Shown: piece after piece, positions 7,480 to 17,327 of the stretch
Numbering within the stretch: position 1 is the first letter of the stretch
How the letters are laid out: every line of letters starts with the position of its first letter
NCBI RefSeq assembly: GCF_003337315.1
Contig: NZ_QPJV01000015.1
Coordinates: 1 to 60,529, forward strand
Length of the DNA stretch: 60,529 bases
From: Vagococcus fluvialis
GTDB lineage: Bacteria > Bacillota > Bacilli > Lactobacillales > Vagococcaceae
Direction: 5' to 3'
Translations under genes and position numbers: made by a program
Notes under the pieces: generated by a model
What the model saw: only the letters and a program-made list of their open reading frames with translations
What the model was told of the DNA's origin: nothing
The model's database searches: none

Positions 7480-8793
7480 GTGAATAGGTTAGAAAATGAG
7501 ACTACAGGAGTATTTAATAAAAAACAAATTATTATTGCTGTTACTCTTGTGATTTTACTAACAATATTTGGTAGCTACTTAGGTTATCAAAAAGAGATGT
7601 TGTCGATTCAGTTGTTTTCAGGGATATTACTAGGAGGGGCTTTAACAAGAACTAGGTTTGGTTATGCAGGTGGAATTAAAAGAATCTATGTTCGAGGTGA
7701 AGGCAGTCTGAGTAAAGCATTATTAATAATGCTTTTAGCAACAATGCTAATTTTTATGGGAGTTCAGTGGTATGCAGCTCAAAATGGGGCTGTACCTGCA
7801 TTTAGTGCTGTAGAAGGAGATGCAATCATTCCAGGAACTCAAAATGTTCAGTTTGCAAACTTAGCAACTGTTATTGGTGGTGTGTTGTTTGGGATGGGAA
7901 TGATTTTCTCAGGTGGTTGTGCGTCAGGAACACTAACTGATATGGGTGAAGGTGAAGGACGTGCTATGTTTGTCTTTATCTTTTTCATCTTAGGCTCTGC
8001 TCCTGGGGAATGGGCAAGATATACATTTGATAATACTAGTTTGGGAAAAGTTGGTACTCAAATTTATTTACCAGACTATTTTGGTTACTTTGGAGCACTT
8101 CTTATTTCAGTATTAGGGTTACTTTTTATTTACTGGTTAATTTTAAAATATGAGAAAAAAAGAAAAGCAGAAGGAACGTATGCTGATCCTAAAGGTGACT
8201 GGGAAAACTTTGAAAAACCAGTTACTGATATAAAAGCAAGTGAAACTTCTCTTTTAAGTTATAAAACGTATCATAGATTATTTGTTGAGAGATGGACTTT
8301 TAATACTGGAGCTTTAGTAATTGCAATTATTTGTAGTTTTATTTTACTAGCTACTGGAAAAGCTTGGGGTGTTACAAGTGCCTTTTCTAAACTTGGAGTT
8401 GCGATTTTACAACCATTAGGTATTTCTTTTTCATCTCCTGCTTTTACTGAAATTGTAGAAGATGTTAATAAAGGCTTGTTATTAGATGGTGGAACTATTC
8501 GAAACTTAGGAATTGTTTTTGGTTCATTAGTTGCTTTTTTACTAGCAGGCAGATTTAAGTTATCTCTTAAATTGAATAAATCAGATTTACCCTATTTTGT
8601 AGTAGGTGGCTTATTAATGGGATTTGGTGCCCGTTTTGCAAAAGGGTGTAATGCTGGAGCGATGTATTCAGCTATGTCAACATTTTCAATTTCTGGATGG
8701 ATTTTCGCAGTTGCCATGGTTCTTGGTGGCTTAATTAGTTTAAAAGTTTTTGCTGGTAAAATGAGTTTGATTCCTGCAAAAAGAAAAAAATAA
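7480..8793 (+). CDS. YeeE/YedE-family sulfur (thiosulfate-type) transporter
   Basis: Integral membrane protein of 437 residues built of two related halves. Each half contains the family's cysteine motif: FSGGCASG (Cys147) and AKGCNAG (Cys390). In the TsuA (YeeE) family such cysteines relay thiosulfate through the channel. GTG start with RBS AAGGGG about 9 nt upstream. The gene lies 24 nt before a CoA-disulfide reductase/rhodanese gene and is divergent from a LysR regulator, which supports a sulfur role. Substrate (thiosulfate or another sulfur anion) is inferred. Confidence 0.85.
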   Translation: MNRLENETTGVFNKKQIIIAVTLVILLTIFGSYLGYQKEMLSIQLFSGILLGGALTRTRFGYAGGIKRIYVRGEGSLSKALLIMLLATMLIFMGVQWYAAQNGAVPAFSAVEGDAIIPGTQNVQFANLATVIGGVLFGMGMIFSGGCASGTLTDMGEGEGRAMFVFIFFILGSAPGEWARYTFDNTSLGKVGTQIYLPDYFGYFGALLISVLGLLFIYWLILKYEKKRKAEGTYADPKGDWENFEKPVTDIKASETSLLSYKTYHRLFVERWTFNTGALVIAIICSFILLATGKAWGVTSAFSKLGVAILQPLGISFSSPAFTEIVEDVNKGLLLDGGTIRNLGIVFGSLVAFLLAGRFKLSLKLNKSDLPYFVVGGLLMGFGARFAKGCNAGAMYSAMSTFSISGWIFAVAMVLGGLISLKVFAGKMSLIPAKRKK

Positions 8794-8817
8794 ACAAATA
8801 TACTAGGAGGAAACAAA

Positions 8818-10521
8818 ATGAGTAAACGCGTATTAGTTGTCGGAGGAGTAGCTGGAGGAGCTTCAACAGCTGCTAGAGTAAGAAGATTAGATGAGTTTGC
8901 AGAAATTGTTATGTTTGAAAAGGGGCCCTTCGTTTCATTTTCAAATTGTGCCCTACCTTTCCATTTAAGCGGTATCGTAGAAGAGGCTGATAATTTGGTG
9001 TTAATGACGCCAGAAGTTTTCCATAAACAATATAATATTACAGCAAAAGTTAATCATGAAGTGATTGAAATAAAACCAGATAAAAAGCAAGTTGTTGTAA
9101 AAAATACAGTAACAGGCGAATTAACTGAAGAAACTTATGATGAATTGATGTTGTCCCCAGGAGCTAATCCTATCTTACCAAGCAGTATTAAGGGAATTGG
9201 TTCTGATCATGTCTTTACAGTGCGAAATGTTCCAGATATTGATGGTATTCATCGTTATATGAATGACCATAATATTAAAGATGTAGCAGTTGTTGGAGCC
9301 GGATTTATTGGTATTGAAGTAGCTGAAAACTTACGTGAAGCGGGTAAAAATGTCACTATTATTGAAGCTAGTAATCAAGTGATGGCTCCATTTGATCATG
9401 ATATGGCTCAAATTTTACATAAAGAAATTATTGATAATGGTGTGGACCTTGTTTTATCAGATGGTGTGAAAGAAATTTTTGGTGACCATGTTGTGTTAGC
9501 GTCAGGTCGTAAAGTAGTTGCTAAAGCAGTTATTATGGCAATTGGTGTGACTCCAGAAGTAGAACTAGCTAAGCAAGCTGGACTTGAAATAGGTGTGACT
9601 GGTGGTATTAAAGTGAATCATCATTATCAAACATCAGCTCCTTATGTTTATGCAGTAGGAGATGCAATTGAAGTCACTCACTTTATTACTCAAAAACCAA
9701 CTCGTTTAACATTAGCCGGACCTGCCCAAAGACAAGCTCGTGCAGCAGCAGATCATATGTATGGTAGAACGTATCGCAATACTGGAGTAATTGGTTCATC
9801 TGTTATTCAATGTTTCAACATGAACGCAGCTTCTACAGGCTTGAATGAAAAAGATTGTCAAAAAGAAGGAATTGCTTACCAAACTGCTTATGTGATTCCA
9901 AAAGATAAAGTTGGGTTAATGCCAAATGCTAGACCGTTATTCTTTAAATTAATTTTTGCTGATCCATCAGGCCAACTTTTAGGTGCTCAAGCAATGGGGG
10001 AAGGCAATGTTGATAAACGGATTGATATTATTGCCAGCCTTATTATGAAACATGGAAATTTAGAAGACTTAAAAGAGCTTGAATTATCTTACTCACCATT
10101 ATTTGGTACTGCAAAAGATGTTGTTAATATGGCAGCTTTAGTTGGTTTAAATGTGTTAAACGGAGAATACAAACAAGTTCCAGTGACTGAGATTAGAGAA
10201 TTACAAGAGAGTGATGCGTTTATTATTGATGCTCGTGAAGCATGGGAATTTGAAGAAGGACATATTAAAGGAGCTGTCAATATTCCTTTTAGTGAATTTA
10301 GAAATCGTTTAGATGAAATTCCAAAAGATGAGCCGGTTTATGTTCACTGTTTATCTAGTCAAAGAAGTTATAACATGGTAAAAGCTTTAAATATGCGTGG
10401 TTTCGATAATGCTTATAACTTAATGGGTTCATTTTTAGGTTTATCAATGTATGAATACTTTACTGATAAAACTGAAGGTAGAGAACCAATTGTAACCAAT
10501 TATCGTTTTGATTTACTGTAA
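8818..10521 (+). CDS. CoA-disulfide/persulfide reductase with C-terminal rhodanese domain
   Basis: 567-residue FAD/NAD(P)H flavoprotein. The dinucleotide motif GGVAGGAS is at 9-16, the redox cysteine is Cys44 in SFSNCALPFHL, and the second NAD-binding motif is VVGAGFIGIE near 160. The C-terminal 100 residues form a rhodanese domain with active cysteine Cys511 (VHCLSSQRS). Fusions of this layout reduce CoA- or thiol-persulfides and move sulfane sulfur. The neighbouring YeeE/YedE transporter suggests the pair takes up thiosulfate-type sulfur and releases sulfide. RBS AGGAGG. Older annotations may call it NADH oxidase. Confidence 0.9.
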   Translation: MSKRVLVVGGVAGGASTAARVRRLDEFAEIVMFEKGPFVSFSNCALPFHLSGIVEEADNLVLMTPEVFHKQYNITAKVNHEVIEIKPDKKQVVVKNTVTGELTEETYDELMLSPGANPILPSSIKGIGSDHVFTVRNVPDIDGIHRYMNDHNIKDVAVVGAGFIGIEVAENLREAGKNVTIIEASNQVMAPFDHDMAQILHKEIIDNGVDLVLSDGVKEIFGDHVVLASGRKVVAKAVIMAIGVTPEVELAKQAGLEIGVTGGIKVNHHYQTSAPYVYAVGDAIEVTHFITQKPTRLTLAGPAQRQARAAADHMYGRTYRNTGVIGSSVIQCFNMNAASTGLNEKDCQKEGIAYQTAYVIPKDKVGLMPNARPLFFKLIFADPSGQLLGAQAMGEGNVDKRIDIIASLIMKHGNLEDLKELELSYSPLFGTAKDVVNMAALVGLNVLNGEYKQVPVTEIRELQESDAFIIDAREAWEFEEGHIKGAVNIPFSEFRNRLDEIPKDEPVYVHCLSSQRSYNMVKALNMRGFDNAYNLMGSFLGLSMYEYFTDKTEGREPIVTNYRFDLL

Positions 10522-10532
10522 AAGATAGAAGA

Positions 10533-10573
10533 GATTGTGACATAGATTAAGGTTTATGTCACAATCCTTTTCT
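10533..10573 (+). terminator. Terminator after the CoA-disulfide reductase gene
   Basis: Stem GATTGTGACATA/TATGTCACAATC with a T-rich tail. It separates the transporter-reductase pair from the ABC transporter operon, but no strong promoter is visible in the 27 nt that follow, so partial read-through is possible. Confidence 0.85.
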
Positions 10574-10600
10574 TAATAATACAAGAAAAGTTGGAGACTG

Positions 10601-11371
10601 ATGAAAATGAAAAATAAAGACCATCGATATACCTATCTAACTTGGTTGACTATTATTTTAGTTTGGTTTGTAGTGACTGAGTTTAATTTGATATCTTCAA
10701 GATTGGTTCCATCCCCAATCCAAGTTATTCAAACCTTTTTTGATATTTTAAAGAATGGTTATAATCACATATCCTTTTGGGAGCATATGGGGATTAGTAT
10801 GTATCGATTATTTTTATCTTCTTTTTTAGCCTTAATAACTGCAATTCCTCTTGGATTATTAAGTGGTTATTCTAAAAGAGTGAGAGCAATAGTGGATTCT
10901 GTCGTACAGTTTTATCGTCCTCTTCCTCCGCTAGCCTATTATACATTACTCATTTTGTGGCTTGGAATCGATGAATCATCAAAAGTGATGTTGTTATACT
11001 TAGCAGCATTTGCCCCAATTTATTTAGCCTGTGTATCAGCAGTCAGTAAAGTTGATCCAGATTTTATTAATAGCGCTCATTCTTTGGGGGCTAGTAAAAA
11101 GGATGTCTTTTTTACAATTGTATTGCCAGCAAGTGCTCCAGATATTTTTACTGGGTTACGAACAGCAATTGGAGTTGCTTATACGACTTTAGTATCTGCT
11201 GAAATGGTTGCTGCAACTTCTGGTATTGGTTGGATGGTAATAGATGCTTCTAAATATCTAAAAAGTGATGTTATGTTTGTCGGAATTATTATTATGGGAC
11301 TAACGGGATTATTAATTGATTTTATTTTAAAAAGAATTGAATCTAAATTAGTTTTTTGGAAAGGAAAATAA
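10601..11371 (+). CDS. ABC transporter permease, sulfonate/nitrate/taurine type
   Basis: Membrane permease of 256 residues with about six hydrophobic segments and the EAA loop AHSLGASKKDVFFTIVLP near residue 165, typical of the SsuC/TauC/NrtB group. It works with the lipoprotein (11374) and ATPase (12411) that follow. RBS TTGGAG is 4 nt from the chosen ATG and 10 nt from an in-frame ATG at 10607, which is equally plausible. Location next to sulfur genes favours an organosulfur substrate, which is inference. Confidence 0.88.
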   Translation: MKMKNKDHRYTYLTWLTIILVWFVVTEFNLISSRLVPSPIQVIQTFFDILKNGYNHISFWEHMGISMYRLFLSSFLALITAIPLGLLSGYSKRVRAIVDSVVQFYRPLPPLAYYTLLILWLGIDESSKVMLLYLAAFAPIYLACVSAVSKVDPDFINSAHSLGASKKDVFFTIVLPASAPDIFTGLRTAIGVAYTTLVSAEMVAATSGIGWMVIDASKYLKSDVMFVGIIIMGLTGLLIDFILKRIESKLVFWKGK

Positions 11372-11373
11372 AG

Positions 11374-12405
11374 ATGAAAAAGAAAACAGTATTTTTACTT
11401 ATAGTGAGTTTATTAGTTATTTTATTTGTTGGTTGTGGTAAGAAAGAGGCTTCTGATTTACCAAAAGAAGTTAGAATTGGAATTATTCGAGTGCCAAATG
11501 ACAAACAGGTTGCTATTTCAAAGAAATTTTTTGAAGAGTATTTTGAGGATAAAGGCATTAAAACTAAATTTATTTTCTTTGATTCAGGTGTAGCTGCTAA
11601 CCAAGCTTTTTCATCTAATAGTATTGATTTTGCTGAGATGGGTTATACAAATGGGGTAGTTGCTTTATCGACTGGAATTCCTGTTAATTTAATTTGGATT
11701 CATGAAATTTTAGGAACTAATGAAGCTCTTGTTGTTCCTGATTCAAGTGATGTGAAAGACATTAAGGATTTAAAAGGTAAAAAAATTGCCACACCTTTTA
11801 GCTCAACCTCTCATTTTAGTTTATTACAATCTCTAAAAATAGCTGAAATTGAACAGGATGTTGATCTTCTTGATATGGAAACAAAAGATATCGTAGCTGC
11901 TTGGGAAAGAGGGGATATTGATGGTGCTTATACATGGGAACCAACTTTATCAACTCTAAAAGAATCTGGAAAAGTGTTAGTTGATAGTAAAGAATTATCT
12001 GAAAAAGGTTTTTTAACAGCTAATATTGATTTAGTTCATCAGGATTTTGCTAAAAAATACCCTGAATTAGTAGAAGATTATTTGTTAGCTTTAAATAAAG
12101 GTGTTGAATTTTATAAAGAAAATCCTGATGAAGCAGCTGAAAGTTGTGCTGAGGCATTAGGTATTACAAAAGAGGAAGCTCTAAATCAAATGAAAGGCAC
12201 AACTTGGTTAATCTTAGATGAAGAAATCATGCCTGAATATTTAGGAACTAGTGAGAAAGAAGGTCAGTTTAATCAAGTATTTTATGACACAGGTGTCTTT
12301 TTAAATGAACAAAATGCAATTAAAAATGTGCCAACAAAAGAAGAAATAAAAAGCTTTATTCAACCTAAGTATATTGAAAATGCGATTAAAAAAAGTAAGG
12401 AATGA
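11374..12405 (+). CDS. ABC transporter substrate-binding lipoprotein, sulfonate/nitrate type
   Basis: 343 residues with a lipoprotein signal peptide and lipobox LFVGC (Cys21), then a periplasmic-binding fold of the SsuA/TauA/NrtA type (EVRIGIIRVPND, then MGYTNGVVALSTGIPVN and WERGDIDGAYTWEPTL). Start set at 11374, where AAAGGA gives good spacing; an upstream in-frame ATG at 11356 lies inside the permease and would spoil the signal peptide. The order permease, binding protein, ATPase is slightly unusual. Ligand unknown. Confidence 0.88.
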   Translation: MKKKTVFLLIVSLLVILFVGCGKKEASDLPKEVRIGIIRVPNDKQVAISKKFFEEYFEDKGIKTKFIFFDSGVAANQAFSSNSIDFAEMGYTNGVVALSTGIPVNLIWIHEILGTNEALVVPDSSDVKDIKDLKGKKIATPFSSTSHFSLLQSLKIAEIEQDVDLLDMETKDIVAAWERGDIDGAYTWEPTLSTLKESGKVLVDSKELSEKGFLTANIDLVHQDFAKKYPELVEDYLLALNKGVEFYKENPDEAAESCAEALGITKEEALNQMKGTTWLILDEEIMPEYLGTSEKEGQFNQVFYDTGVFLNEQNAIKNVPTKEEIKSFIQPKYIENAIKKSKE

Positions 12406-12410
12406 TAGTG

Positions 12411-13181
12411 ATGAAGGAGAAAAAAATAATTGAGTTAAATCAAGTATCTCATGTTTTTGAAACCTCAGAAGATGCCTTACATGTTATTCAAGATATTAGT
12501 TTATCAATAGATGCTTGTGAGTTTGTTTGCGTTGTTGGGCCCTCAGGCTGCGGGAAAAGTACCCTTCTTAAAATGATTGCTGGTTTTTTGAAACCAACTT
12601 TAGGTGAGTGTTTCATGTTAGGGGAAAAAATTGAAGGACCTGATAAAAAACGAGGAGTGGTCTTTCAATCACCGACTCTCTATCCATGGCTGACTGTAGC
12701 CAATAATATAGGTTATGGACCAAAGTTAGCAAAAGAAAGTAAAAAAGAAATAGAGCAATCTGTTAATGAGTATCTAAAAGAAGTTGATTTACTAGAATTT
12801 AAAGACCGTTATTCTTTTGAATTATCAGGGGGAATGAAGCAAAGAGTGGCTATAGGAAGGACACTAGTTAATAATCCAGAAGTTATCTTAATGGATGAGC
12901 CTTTTAGTGCTTTAGATGCAATTACTCGAGGGGGTATGCAAACAATGCTTCGAAAAATTTGGAAAGAAAAAAAACAAACAGTATTTATGATTACTCATGA
13001 TATTGAAGAAGCTTTAAAATTAGGAACAAGAATTATTGTGATGAGTAAAAATCCTGGAAAAATCATTTATGAATGTCATGTAGATTACACAAATCAAATA
13101 TATAATAATGACAATTACTTCGTAGAACAAGATTCAAGTTTTCACTTAAAAAAGATGGAATTGTATGATTTGATTGTATAA
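12411..13181 (+). CDS. ABC transporter ATP-binding protein, sulfonate/nitrate type
   Basis: 256 residues with Walker A GPSGCGKST, signature LSGGMKQR, Walker B VILMDEPF and switch histidine in ITHD. It matches the SsuB/TauB/NrtD group. The start was placed at 12411, about 9 nt after TAAGGA; an in-frame ATG at 12402 overlaps the stop of the binding protein but sits too close to the RBS. It energises the transporter formed with the two preceding genes. Confidence 0.9.
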   Translation: MKEKKIIELNQVSHVFETSEDALHVIQDISLSIDACEFVCVVGPSGCGKSTLLKMIAGFLKPTLGECFMLGEKIEGPDKKRGVVFQSPTLYPWLTVANNIGYGPKLAKESKKEIEQSVNEYLKEVDLLEFKDRYSFELSGGMKQRVAIGRTLVNNPEVILMDEPFSALDAITRGGMQTMLRKIWKEKKQTVFMITHDIEEALKLGTRIIVMSKNPGKIIYECHVDYTNQIYNNDNYFVEQDSSFHLKKMELYDLIV

Positions 13182-13289
13182 CTACTTTTATTAAATTATC
13201 TTTAAATAGCACCTGATATCACTTGAAAAAATGCTGGAATTATGACAAAATAATGCTTACCTATTAATTATAAGGGAGCAATAAATGAG

Positions 13290-13907
13290 TTGAAATCCAC
13301 AAAAAAAGTGTTTAAAAAAGTGTTATTGATTTTATTGCTAGCCCTATTAGTGAGTGGTGCATTTCTTTATTTTAAACTTTCAAAACAAGTAGAACAAGTA
13401 ATGGTTTGGGAAAATGAGGTTACTAAAGCTGCTACCAATCATGGAATGGAAGCTTATACTGATGTTATTCTAGCTATTATTTTTACTGAAAGTAAAGGAG
13501 ATCATGTTGATTTAATGCAAAGTAGCGAAAGTAAATACGGAGCAAGAAATCAAATTTTCTCAAGTGAAGAAAGTATTGACTCAGGAGTAGAACATCTAGC
13601 AGAAGTAGTTAATGAAGCGAGGGAACAAAATTGTGATATTTGGACGGCTGTTCAGGCTTATAATTTTGGTTCTCAATATATTAATTATGTTGCAGAAAAT
13701 GGAAAAGAAAATTCTTTAGAGTTAGCAGAAACCTATTCTAGAGATGTATTGGCTCCTTTACTCGGGAATACAACACAGGAAACCTATCAGTATAAACATC
13801 CCTTAGCTTTGATTCATAATGGAGGGAAATTATACCGTAACGGTGGGAATTTCTATTACTCTGAAAGTGTCAAATGGAATTTAAGAATACTTAAATGGTT
13901 TAAATAA
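13290..13907 (+). CDS. Lysozyme-like membrane-anchored muramidase-family protein (PvaA/CwlT-N type)
   Basis: 205 residues: a lysine-rich start, one membrane segment (about 10-27), then a lysozyme-like domain with IIFTESKGD and the family-typical MQSSES. The Glu in FTES is the likely catalytic acid. It resembles the pneumococcal PvaA and the N-terminal domain of CwlT. TTG start with AAGGGAG upstream; the nearby ATG at 13285 runs into a stop after two codons. It probably cleaves or remodels peptidoglycan at the cell surface. Monocistronic, with its own terminator. Confidence 0.82.
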   Translation: MKSTKKVFKKVLLILLLALLVSGAFLYFKLSKQVEQVMVWENEVTKAATNHGMEAYTDVILAIIFTESKGDHVDLMQSSESKYGARNQIFSSEESIDSGVEHLAEVVNEAREQNCDIWTAVQAYNFGSQYINYVAENGKENSLELAETYSRDVLAPLLGNTTQETYQYKHPLALIHNGGKLYRNGGNFYYSESVKWNLRILKWFK

Positions 13908-13946
13908 AAGGAGTTGTGACATACTTATGTCACAACTCCTTTTTTC
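13906..13946 (+). terminator. Terminator after the lysozyme-like gene
   Basis: Long near-perfect stem AAAAGGAGTTGTGACATA/TATGTCACAACTCCTTTT with a 2-nt loop and T run, beginning at the stop codon. It may also serve the convergent deacetylase gene. Confidence 0.9.
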
Positions 13947-13973
13947 AAACTAAAGGGTGTAATAGCTTCTTTT

Positions 13974-14846
13974 TTATGGTTGTGAGGCTTCAAGAAAAGC
14001 ACCAAATGAAGGACCATCGTATCCTGGTGAAATTCGAACACGTTTTAAAGTCTGTAACCCATTTGATTTTTGAGCATATCCAGGTTCTGTTGTAACAGCC
14101 ATTTTATAGCCATTTTTTTCAGATGAGGCAATCACACGCTCGTCATATCTTCCAGCTGGATAACATAATAAACTAGTTGTTTGATTTAATTCTTTATTTA
14201 ACCAATCTTTTGAATCTTTTAATTCAGAATCGATACGGCTATCATCTAACGTATTTAAATCAAGGTGAGAAACTGTATGACTTTCGATATTAACCCATGG
14301 ACTTGCAGCCATTTCTTTCATTTGCTCTAAATTAAAATAGTATTCAGAGCTAAGTTTTGATGTGATGTAGTTAATCGTTGCATGCATTTCTAATTCTTTT
14401 AAAATCGGAAAACCTTCTGTGTAGTTATTTAAGTACCCATCATCAAAAGTCACCCAAACAATTTTTTCGGCAGGTTTTTTATTTTCAGTTAAGACAATAT
14501 AAGCTTCTTCTGGTGTTAAAGTGTAGTAATCATTGGCTTTTAGCCACTCCATATGTTCTTTAAATTCCTTTGGCGGAACTTTTAAAGAGTTTCCCTCACT
14601 CTCAGCTAAACTATGATACATCAAAATTGGAAAGGCAATTTCTTGGTCACTTTCAATCCATTCTATTTTCTCCTCTTTTTCTTTTGTTGAGGTAGTTGTT
14701 GTTTCTTTTGTAACTGTTGAAGTTTCTTTAGTAGTCGCTGTTTTTTCTTTGGGAGTAGATTGAGTTTGTTTAACAAAGAAAAAACCAAGCGCTACTAATT
14801 CTAATAGGACAAGGGATACAAGAATCCAGATTCCTTTTCTTTTCAT
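13974..14846 (-). CDS. Polysaccharide deacetylase (NodB domain), membrane-anchored
   Basis: 290 residues: membrane anchor (about 5-27), a Thr/Lys/Glu-rich linker (31-60), then a NodB-homology domain. Metal and catalytic residues are visible: TFDDGY (Asp135, Asp136) and SHTVSHLDL (His190, His194). It probably deacetylates a cell-surface sugar polymer such as peptidoglycan or exopolysaccharide. The start is at 14846 because GGAGG lies 9 nt upstream; an in-frame ATG seven codons earlier has no RBS. Substrate not determinable from sequence. Confidence 0.85.
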   Translation of the reverse strand: MKRKGIWILVSLVLLELVALGFFFVKQTQSTPKEKTATTKETSTVTKETTTTSTKEKEEKIEWIESDQEIAFPILMYHSLAESEGNSLKVPPKEFKEHMEWLKANDYYTLTPEEAYIVLTENKKPAEKIVWVTFDDGYLNNYTEGFPILKELEMHATINYITSKLSSEYYFNLEQMKEMAASPWVNIESHTVSHLDLNTLDDSRIDSELKDSKDWLNKELNQTTSLLCYPAGRYDERVIASSEKNGYKMAVTTEPGYAQKSNGLQTLKRVRISPGYDGPSFGAFLEASQP

Positions 14847-14919
14847 GGGTAAAGCCCTCCGTTTCATTGTTTAAATTTTATCAAATTGTTAATTTTCTTT
14901 CAAGGTAAACAAGATTTCC

Positions 14920-14947
14920 TTGATTCCTCTTTTAGGTAAGATATGCT
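14920..14947 (+). promoter_or_regulatory. Candidate recJ promoter
   Basis: TTGATT, 16 nt, TATGCT. Transcription would begin near 14954, downstream of the ATG at 14943, which supports the TTG start at 15000 for recJ. Confidence 0.5.
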
Positions 14948-14999
14948 AAACTATTCTAGTGGAGATATAAGAAAAACTCTTAAGATCAGGAGTGTTATT

Positions 15000-17327
15000 T
15001 TGAAAGAATCACAATTTAAATGGCAAATAAATGAAGTTCAAGAAGAATCACAAGTTCTTGTAGCAGAACTTGAAACATTAAAAATGTCACCTAAGTTAGC
15101 ACCACTTTTATGGAACCGAAATATAAAAGATAGTGACAAGTTAGCTCATTTTTTTAAACCTCAATTAACAGATTTACATGACCCATTTCTTTTATTTGAT
15201 ATGGAAAAAGTAGTGACCAGAATTCAAGAGGCTGTTGAAAAAGGAGAAAGAATTTTAGTTTATGGTGATTATGATGCAGATGGTATAACAAGTACAACAG
15301 TTATGAAAGAAGCAATCGAATTAATCGGTGGAGATGTTGTTTTTTATTTACCAAATCGATTTAAAGATGGTTATGGACCTAATAGAGCTGTTTACCAAAG
15401 AATGATTGAAGAAGAAGGTATTCAGTTAATTGTTACTGTAGATAATGGTATTAGCGGTCATGATGCTATTGAATATGCCATGGAAAAAGGCGTGGATGTG
15501 ATTGTAACAGATCATCATGAATTACCGGAAAACTTACCAAGTGCCTTTGGAATTATTCATCCAAGGCATCCAAAAGGCGAGTATCCTTTTGGTGATTTAG
15601 CAGGTGTTGGTGTGGCCTTTAAAGTGGCGACAGCTTTACTTGGAGAGGTACCAACTGAAAGTTTAGATTTAGTTGCGATTGGGACGATTGCCGACTTAGT
15701 TTCTTTAACAGATGAAAATCGTGTTTTGGTGAAAATAGGTCTTGAAATCATGAAGCAAACAGAACGTATTGGTTTACAAATGCTTGGAGAAGTTGCTGAA
15801 TTCGATTTATCTGAGGTAACTGAGGAAACAATTGGCTTTAGTATTGGACCAAGATTAAATGCTATTGGTCGTTTAGGGGATGCTAATCCTGGAGTGACTT
15901 TACTAAGTACTTTTGATGATGAGGAAGCTAATAATATTGCTACTCATATTCAAGAAACGAATAAAGAACGCCAAAGGATTGTTAAGGAGATTACTGCCGA
16001 GGCAATAGCTATGTCTGAAACTTATAAAGATGAACCAGTTCTTTTTTTATTGTCTGAAAACTGGCATGAAGGTGTTCTTGGAATAGTGGCAAGCCAAGTT
16101 GTTTCTAAAGTAGGAAAACCTGTGATTGTTTTAAGACATGATAAAGAGACTAATATCTTAAAAGGTTCAGGTCGAAGTATTCAGTCTGTTGATCTTTTTA
16201 AAGTATTAAGTAGTACTAAAGAGATGTTGACCAGTTTTGGTGGTCATCATATGGCAGCAGGATTAAGTTTTGATTTTGAGAAGCTAGATGCTGTTAAAGA
16301 ACAGGTTGAGGCTTACTTTAAAGAAAACAATTTAACAGAAGCAGAAAAAGATAGTTTAGTTATTGATGGTGAGTTACTAATTTCTGAGATTACAGTTGAA
16401 TTTATTGAAACATTAAAGATGTTAGCACCATTTGGTACAGATAATCCTTCACCTTATTTTATGATTAAAGATAATAAGATTGAGCAACTAAAACAGATTG
16501 GTGCAAGTAATAATCATTTGAAATATCAAGCAGTAAATGGGGAAGTTAAATTAGATTGTATTGCCTTTAACTACGGCGAAGAGATGTCAGAGTTTTCTCA
16601 AGGTGAGAGCATTCAACAAGTTGGTCAATTGTCAATTAATGAATGGAATGGCTTTAGAAAACCGCAATTTATGTTGACTGATTACCAAGTTTCTGGGTTT
16701 CAGATTTTTGATATTCGTGGAAAAAAAGGATTTGAAGTAAAACCTGTGACAGAAAATATTGCTTATTTTGTCTTTAATGATGAACATGAATCAATGGTTA
16801 AAAGCAAAAATCCTGAAGATATTTTTTATGCCAGTCAAGTCACACAAAACGATATGTCACGTTTAAATGGATATACTGAAATTGTTATTGTGGACTGTCC
16901 TTATGATTTAGAAAAAGCAAAAGAAATCTTTAGCAGCCTAACAGTTGAAAGACTTTATTTTAGAGTCCAAGTTAGTACAGAACATTATATGACAGGTTTG
17001 CCGTCAAGAGAGCAGTTTGGGAAGTTATTTAAATTAATTGCCACGCAACCTTCTATAGATGTTAGATACAAGTTGAATGATATGGCTAGTTACTTAAAAA
17101 TTGAAAAGAAATTATTAATTTTTATGATAAACGTGTTTTTTGACTTGGGATTTGTTACAATAGAAAATGGTTTGATGGCTAAAGTAGATCAACCCACAAC
17201 TAAGCCGTTACAAGAAAGCAAAATTTACCAAGAGTATGAACAAAAAATCGAAATGGAAAAACTGTTTTTATACAGTAACATAAATGAGATTAAAGAGTGG
17301 ATTTTGCAACAGGAGGAAGTCAAATGA
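15000..17327 (+). CDS. recJ: Single-stranded-DNA-specific exonuclease RecJ
   Basis: 5'-3' single-strand exonuclease for recombination and repair. 775 residues with DHH-family motifs: YGDYDADG (88-95), [14 protein letters not shown] and HPRHP, then the DHHA1 motif GGHHMAAG near 415, an OB-fold region and the C-terminal domain found in Firmicutes RecJ. TTG start with AGGAG 7 nt upstream. Its last codons overlap the apt start (ATGA), indicating coupling. Confidence 0.94.
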   Translation: MKESQFKWQINEVQEESQVLVAELETLKMSPKLAPLLWNRNIKDSDKLAHFFKPQLTDLHDPFLLFDMEKVVTRIQEAVEKGERILVYGDYDADGITSTTVMKEAIELIGGDVVFYLPNRFKDGYGPNRAVYQRMIEEEGIQLIVTVDNGISGHDAIEYAMEKGVDVIVTDHHELPENLPSAFGIIHPRHPKGEYPFGDLAGVGVAFKVATALLGEVPTESLDLVAIGTIADLVSLTDENRVLVKIGLEIMKQTERIGLQMLGEVAEFDLSEVTEETIGFSIGPRLNAIGRLGDANPGVTLLSTFDDEEANNIATHIQETNKERQRIVKEITAEAIAMSETYKDEPVLFLLSENWHEGVLGIVASQVVSKVGKPVIVLRHDKETNILKGSGRSIQSVDLFKVLSSTKEMLTSFGGHHMAAGLSFDFEKLDAVKEQVEAYFKENNLTEAEKDSLVIDGELLISEITVEFIETLKMLAPFGTDNPSPYFMIKDNKIEQLKQIGASNNHLKYQAVNGEVKLDCIAFNYGEEMSEFSQGESIQQVGQLSINEWNGFRKPQFMLTDYQVSGFQIFDIRGKKGFEVKPVTENIAYFVFNDEHESMVKSKNPEDIFYASQVTQNDMSRLNGYTEIVIVDCPYDLEKAKEIFSSLTVERLYFRVQVSTEHYMTGLPSREQFGKLFKLIATQPSIDVRYKLNDMASYLKIEKKLLIFMINVFFDLGFVTIENGLMAKVDQPTTKPLQESKIYQEYEQKIEMEKLFLYSNINEIKEWILQQEEVK

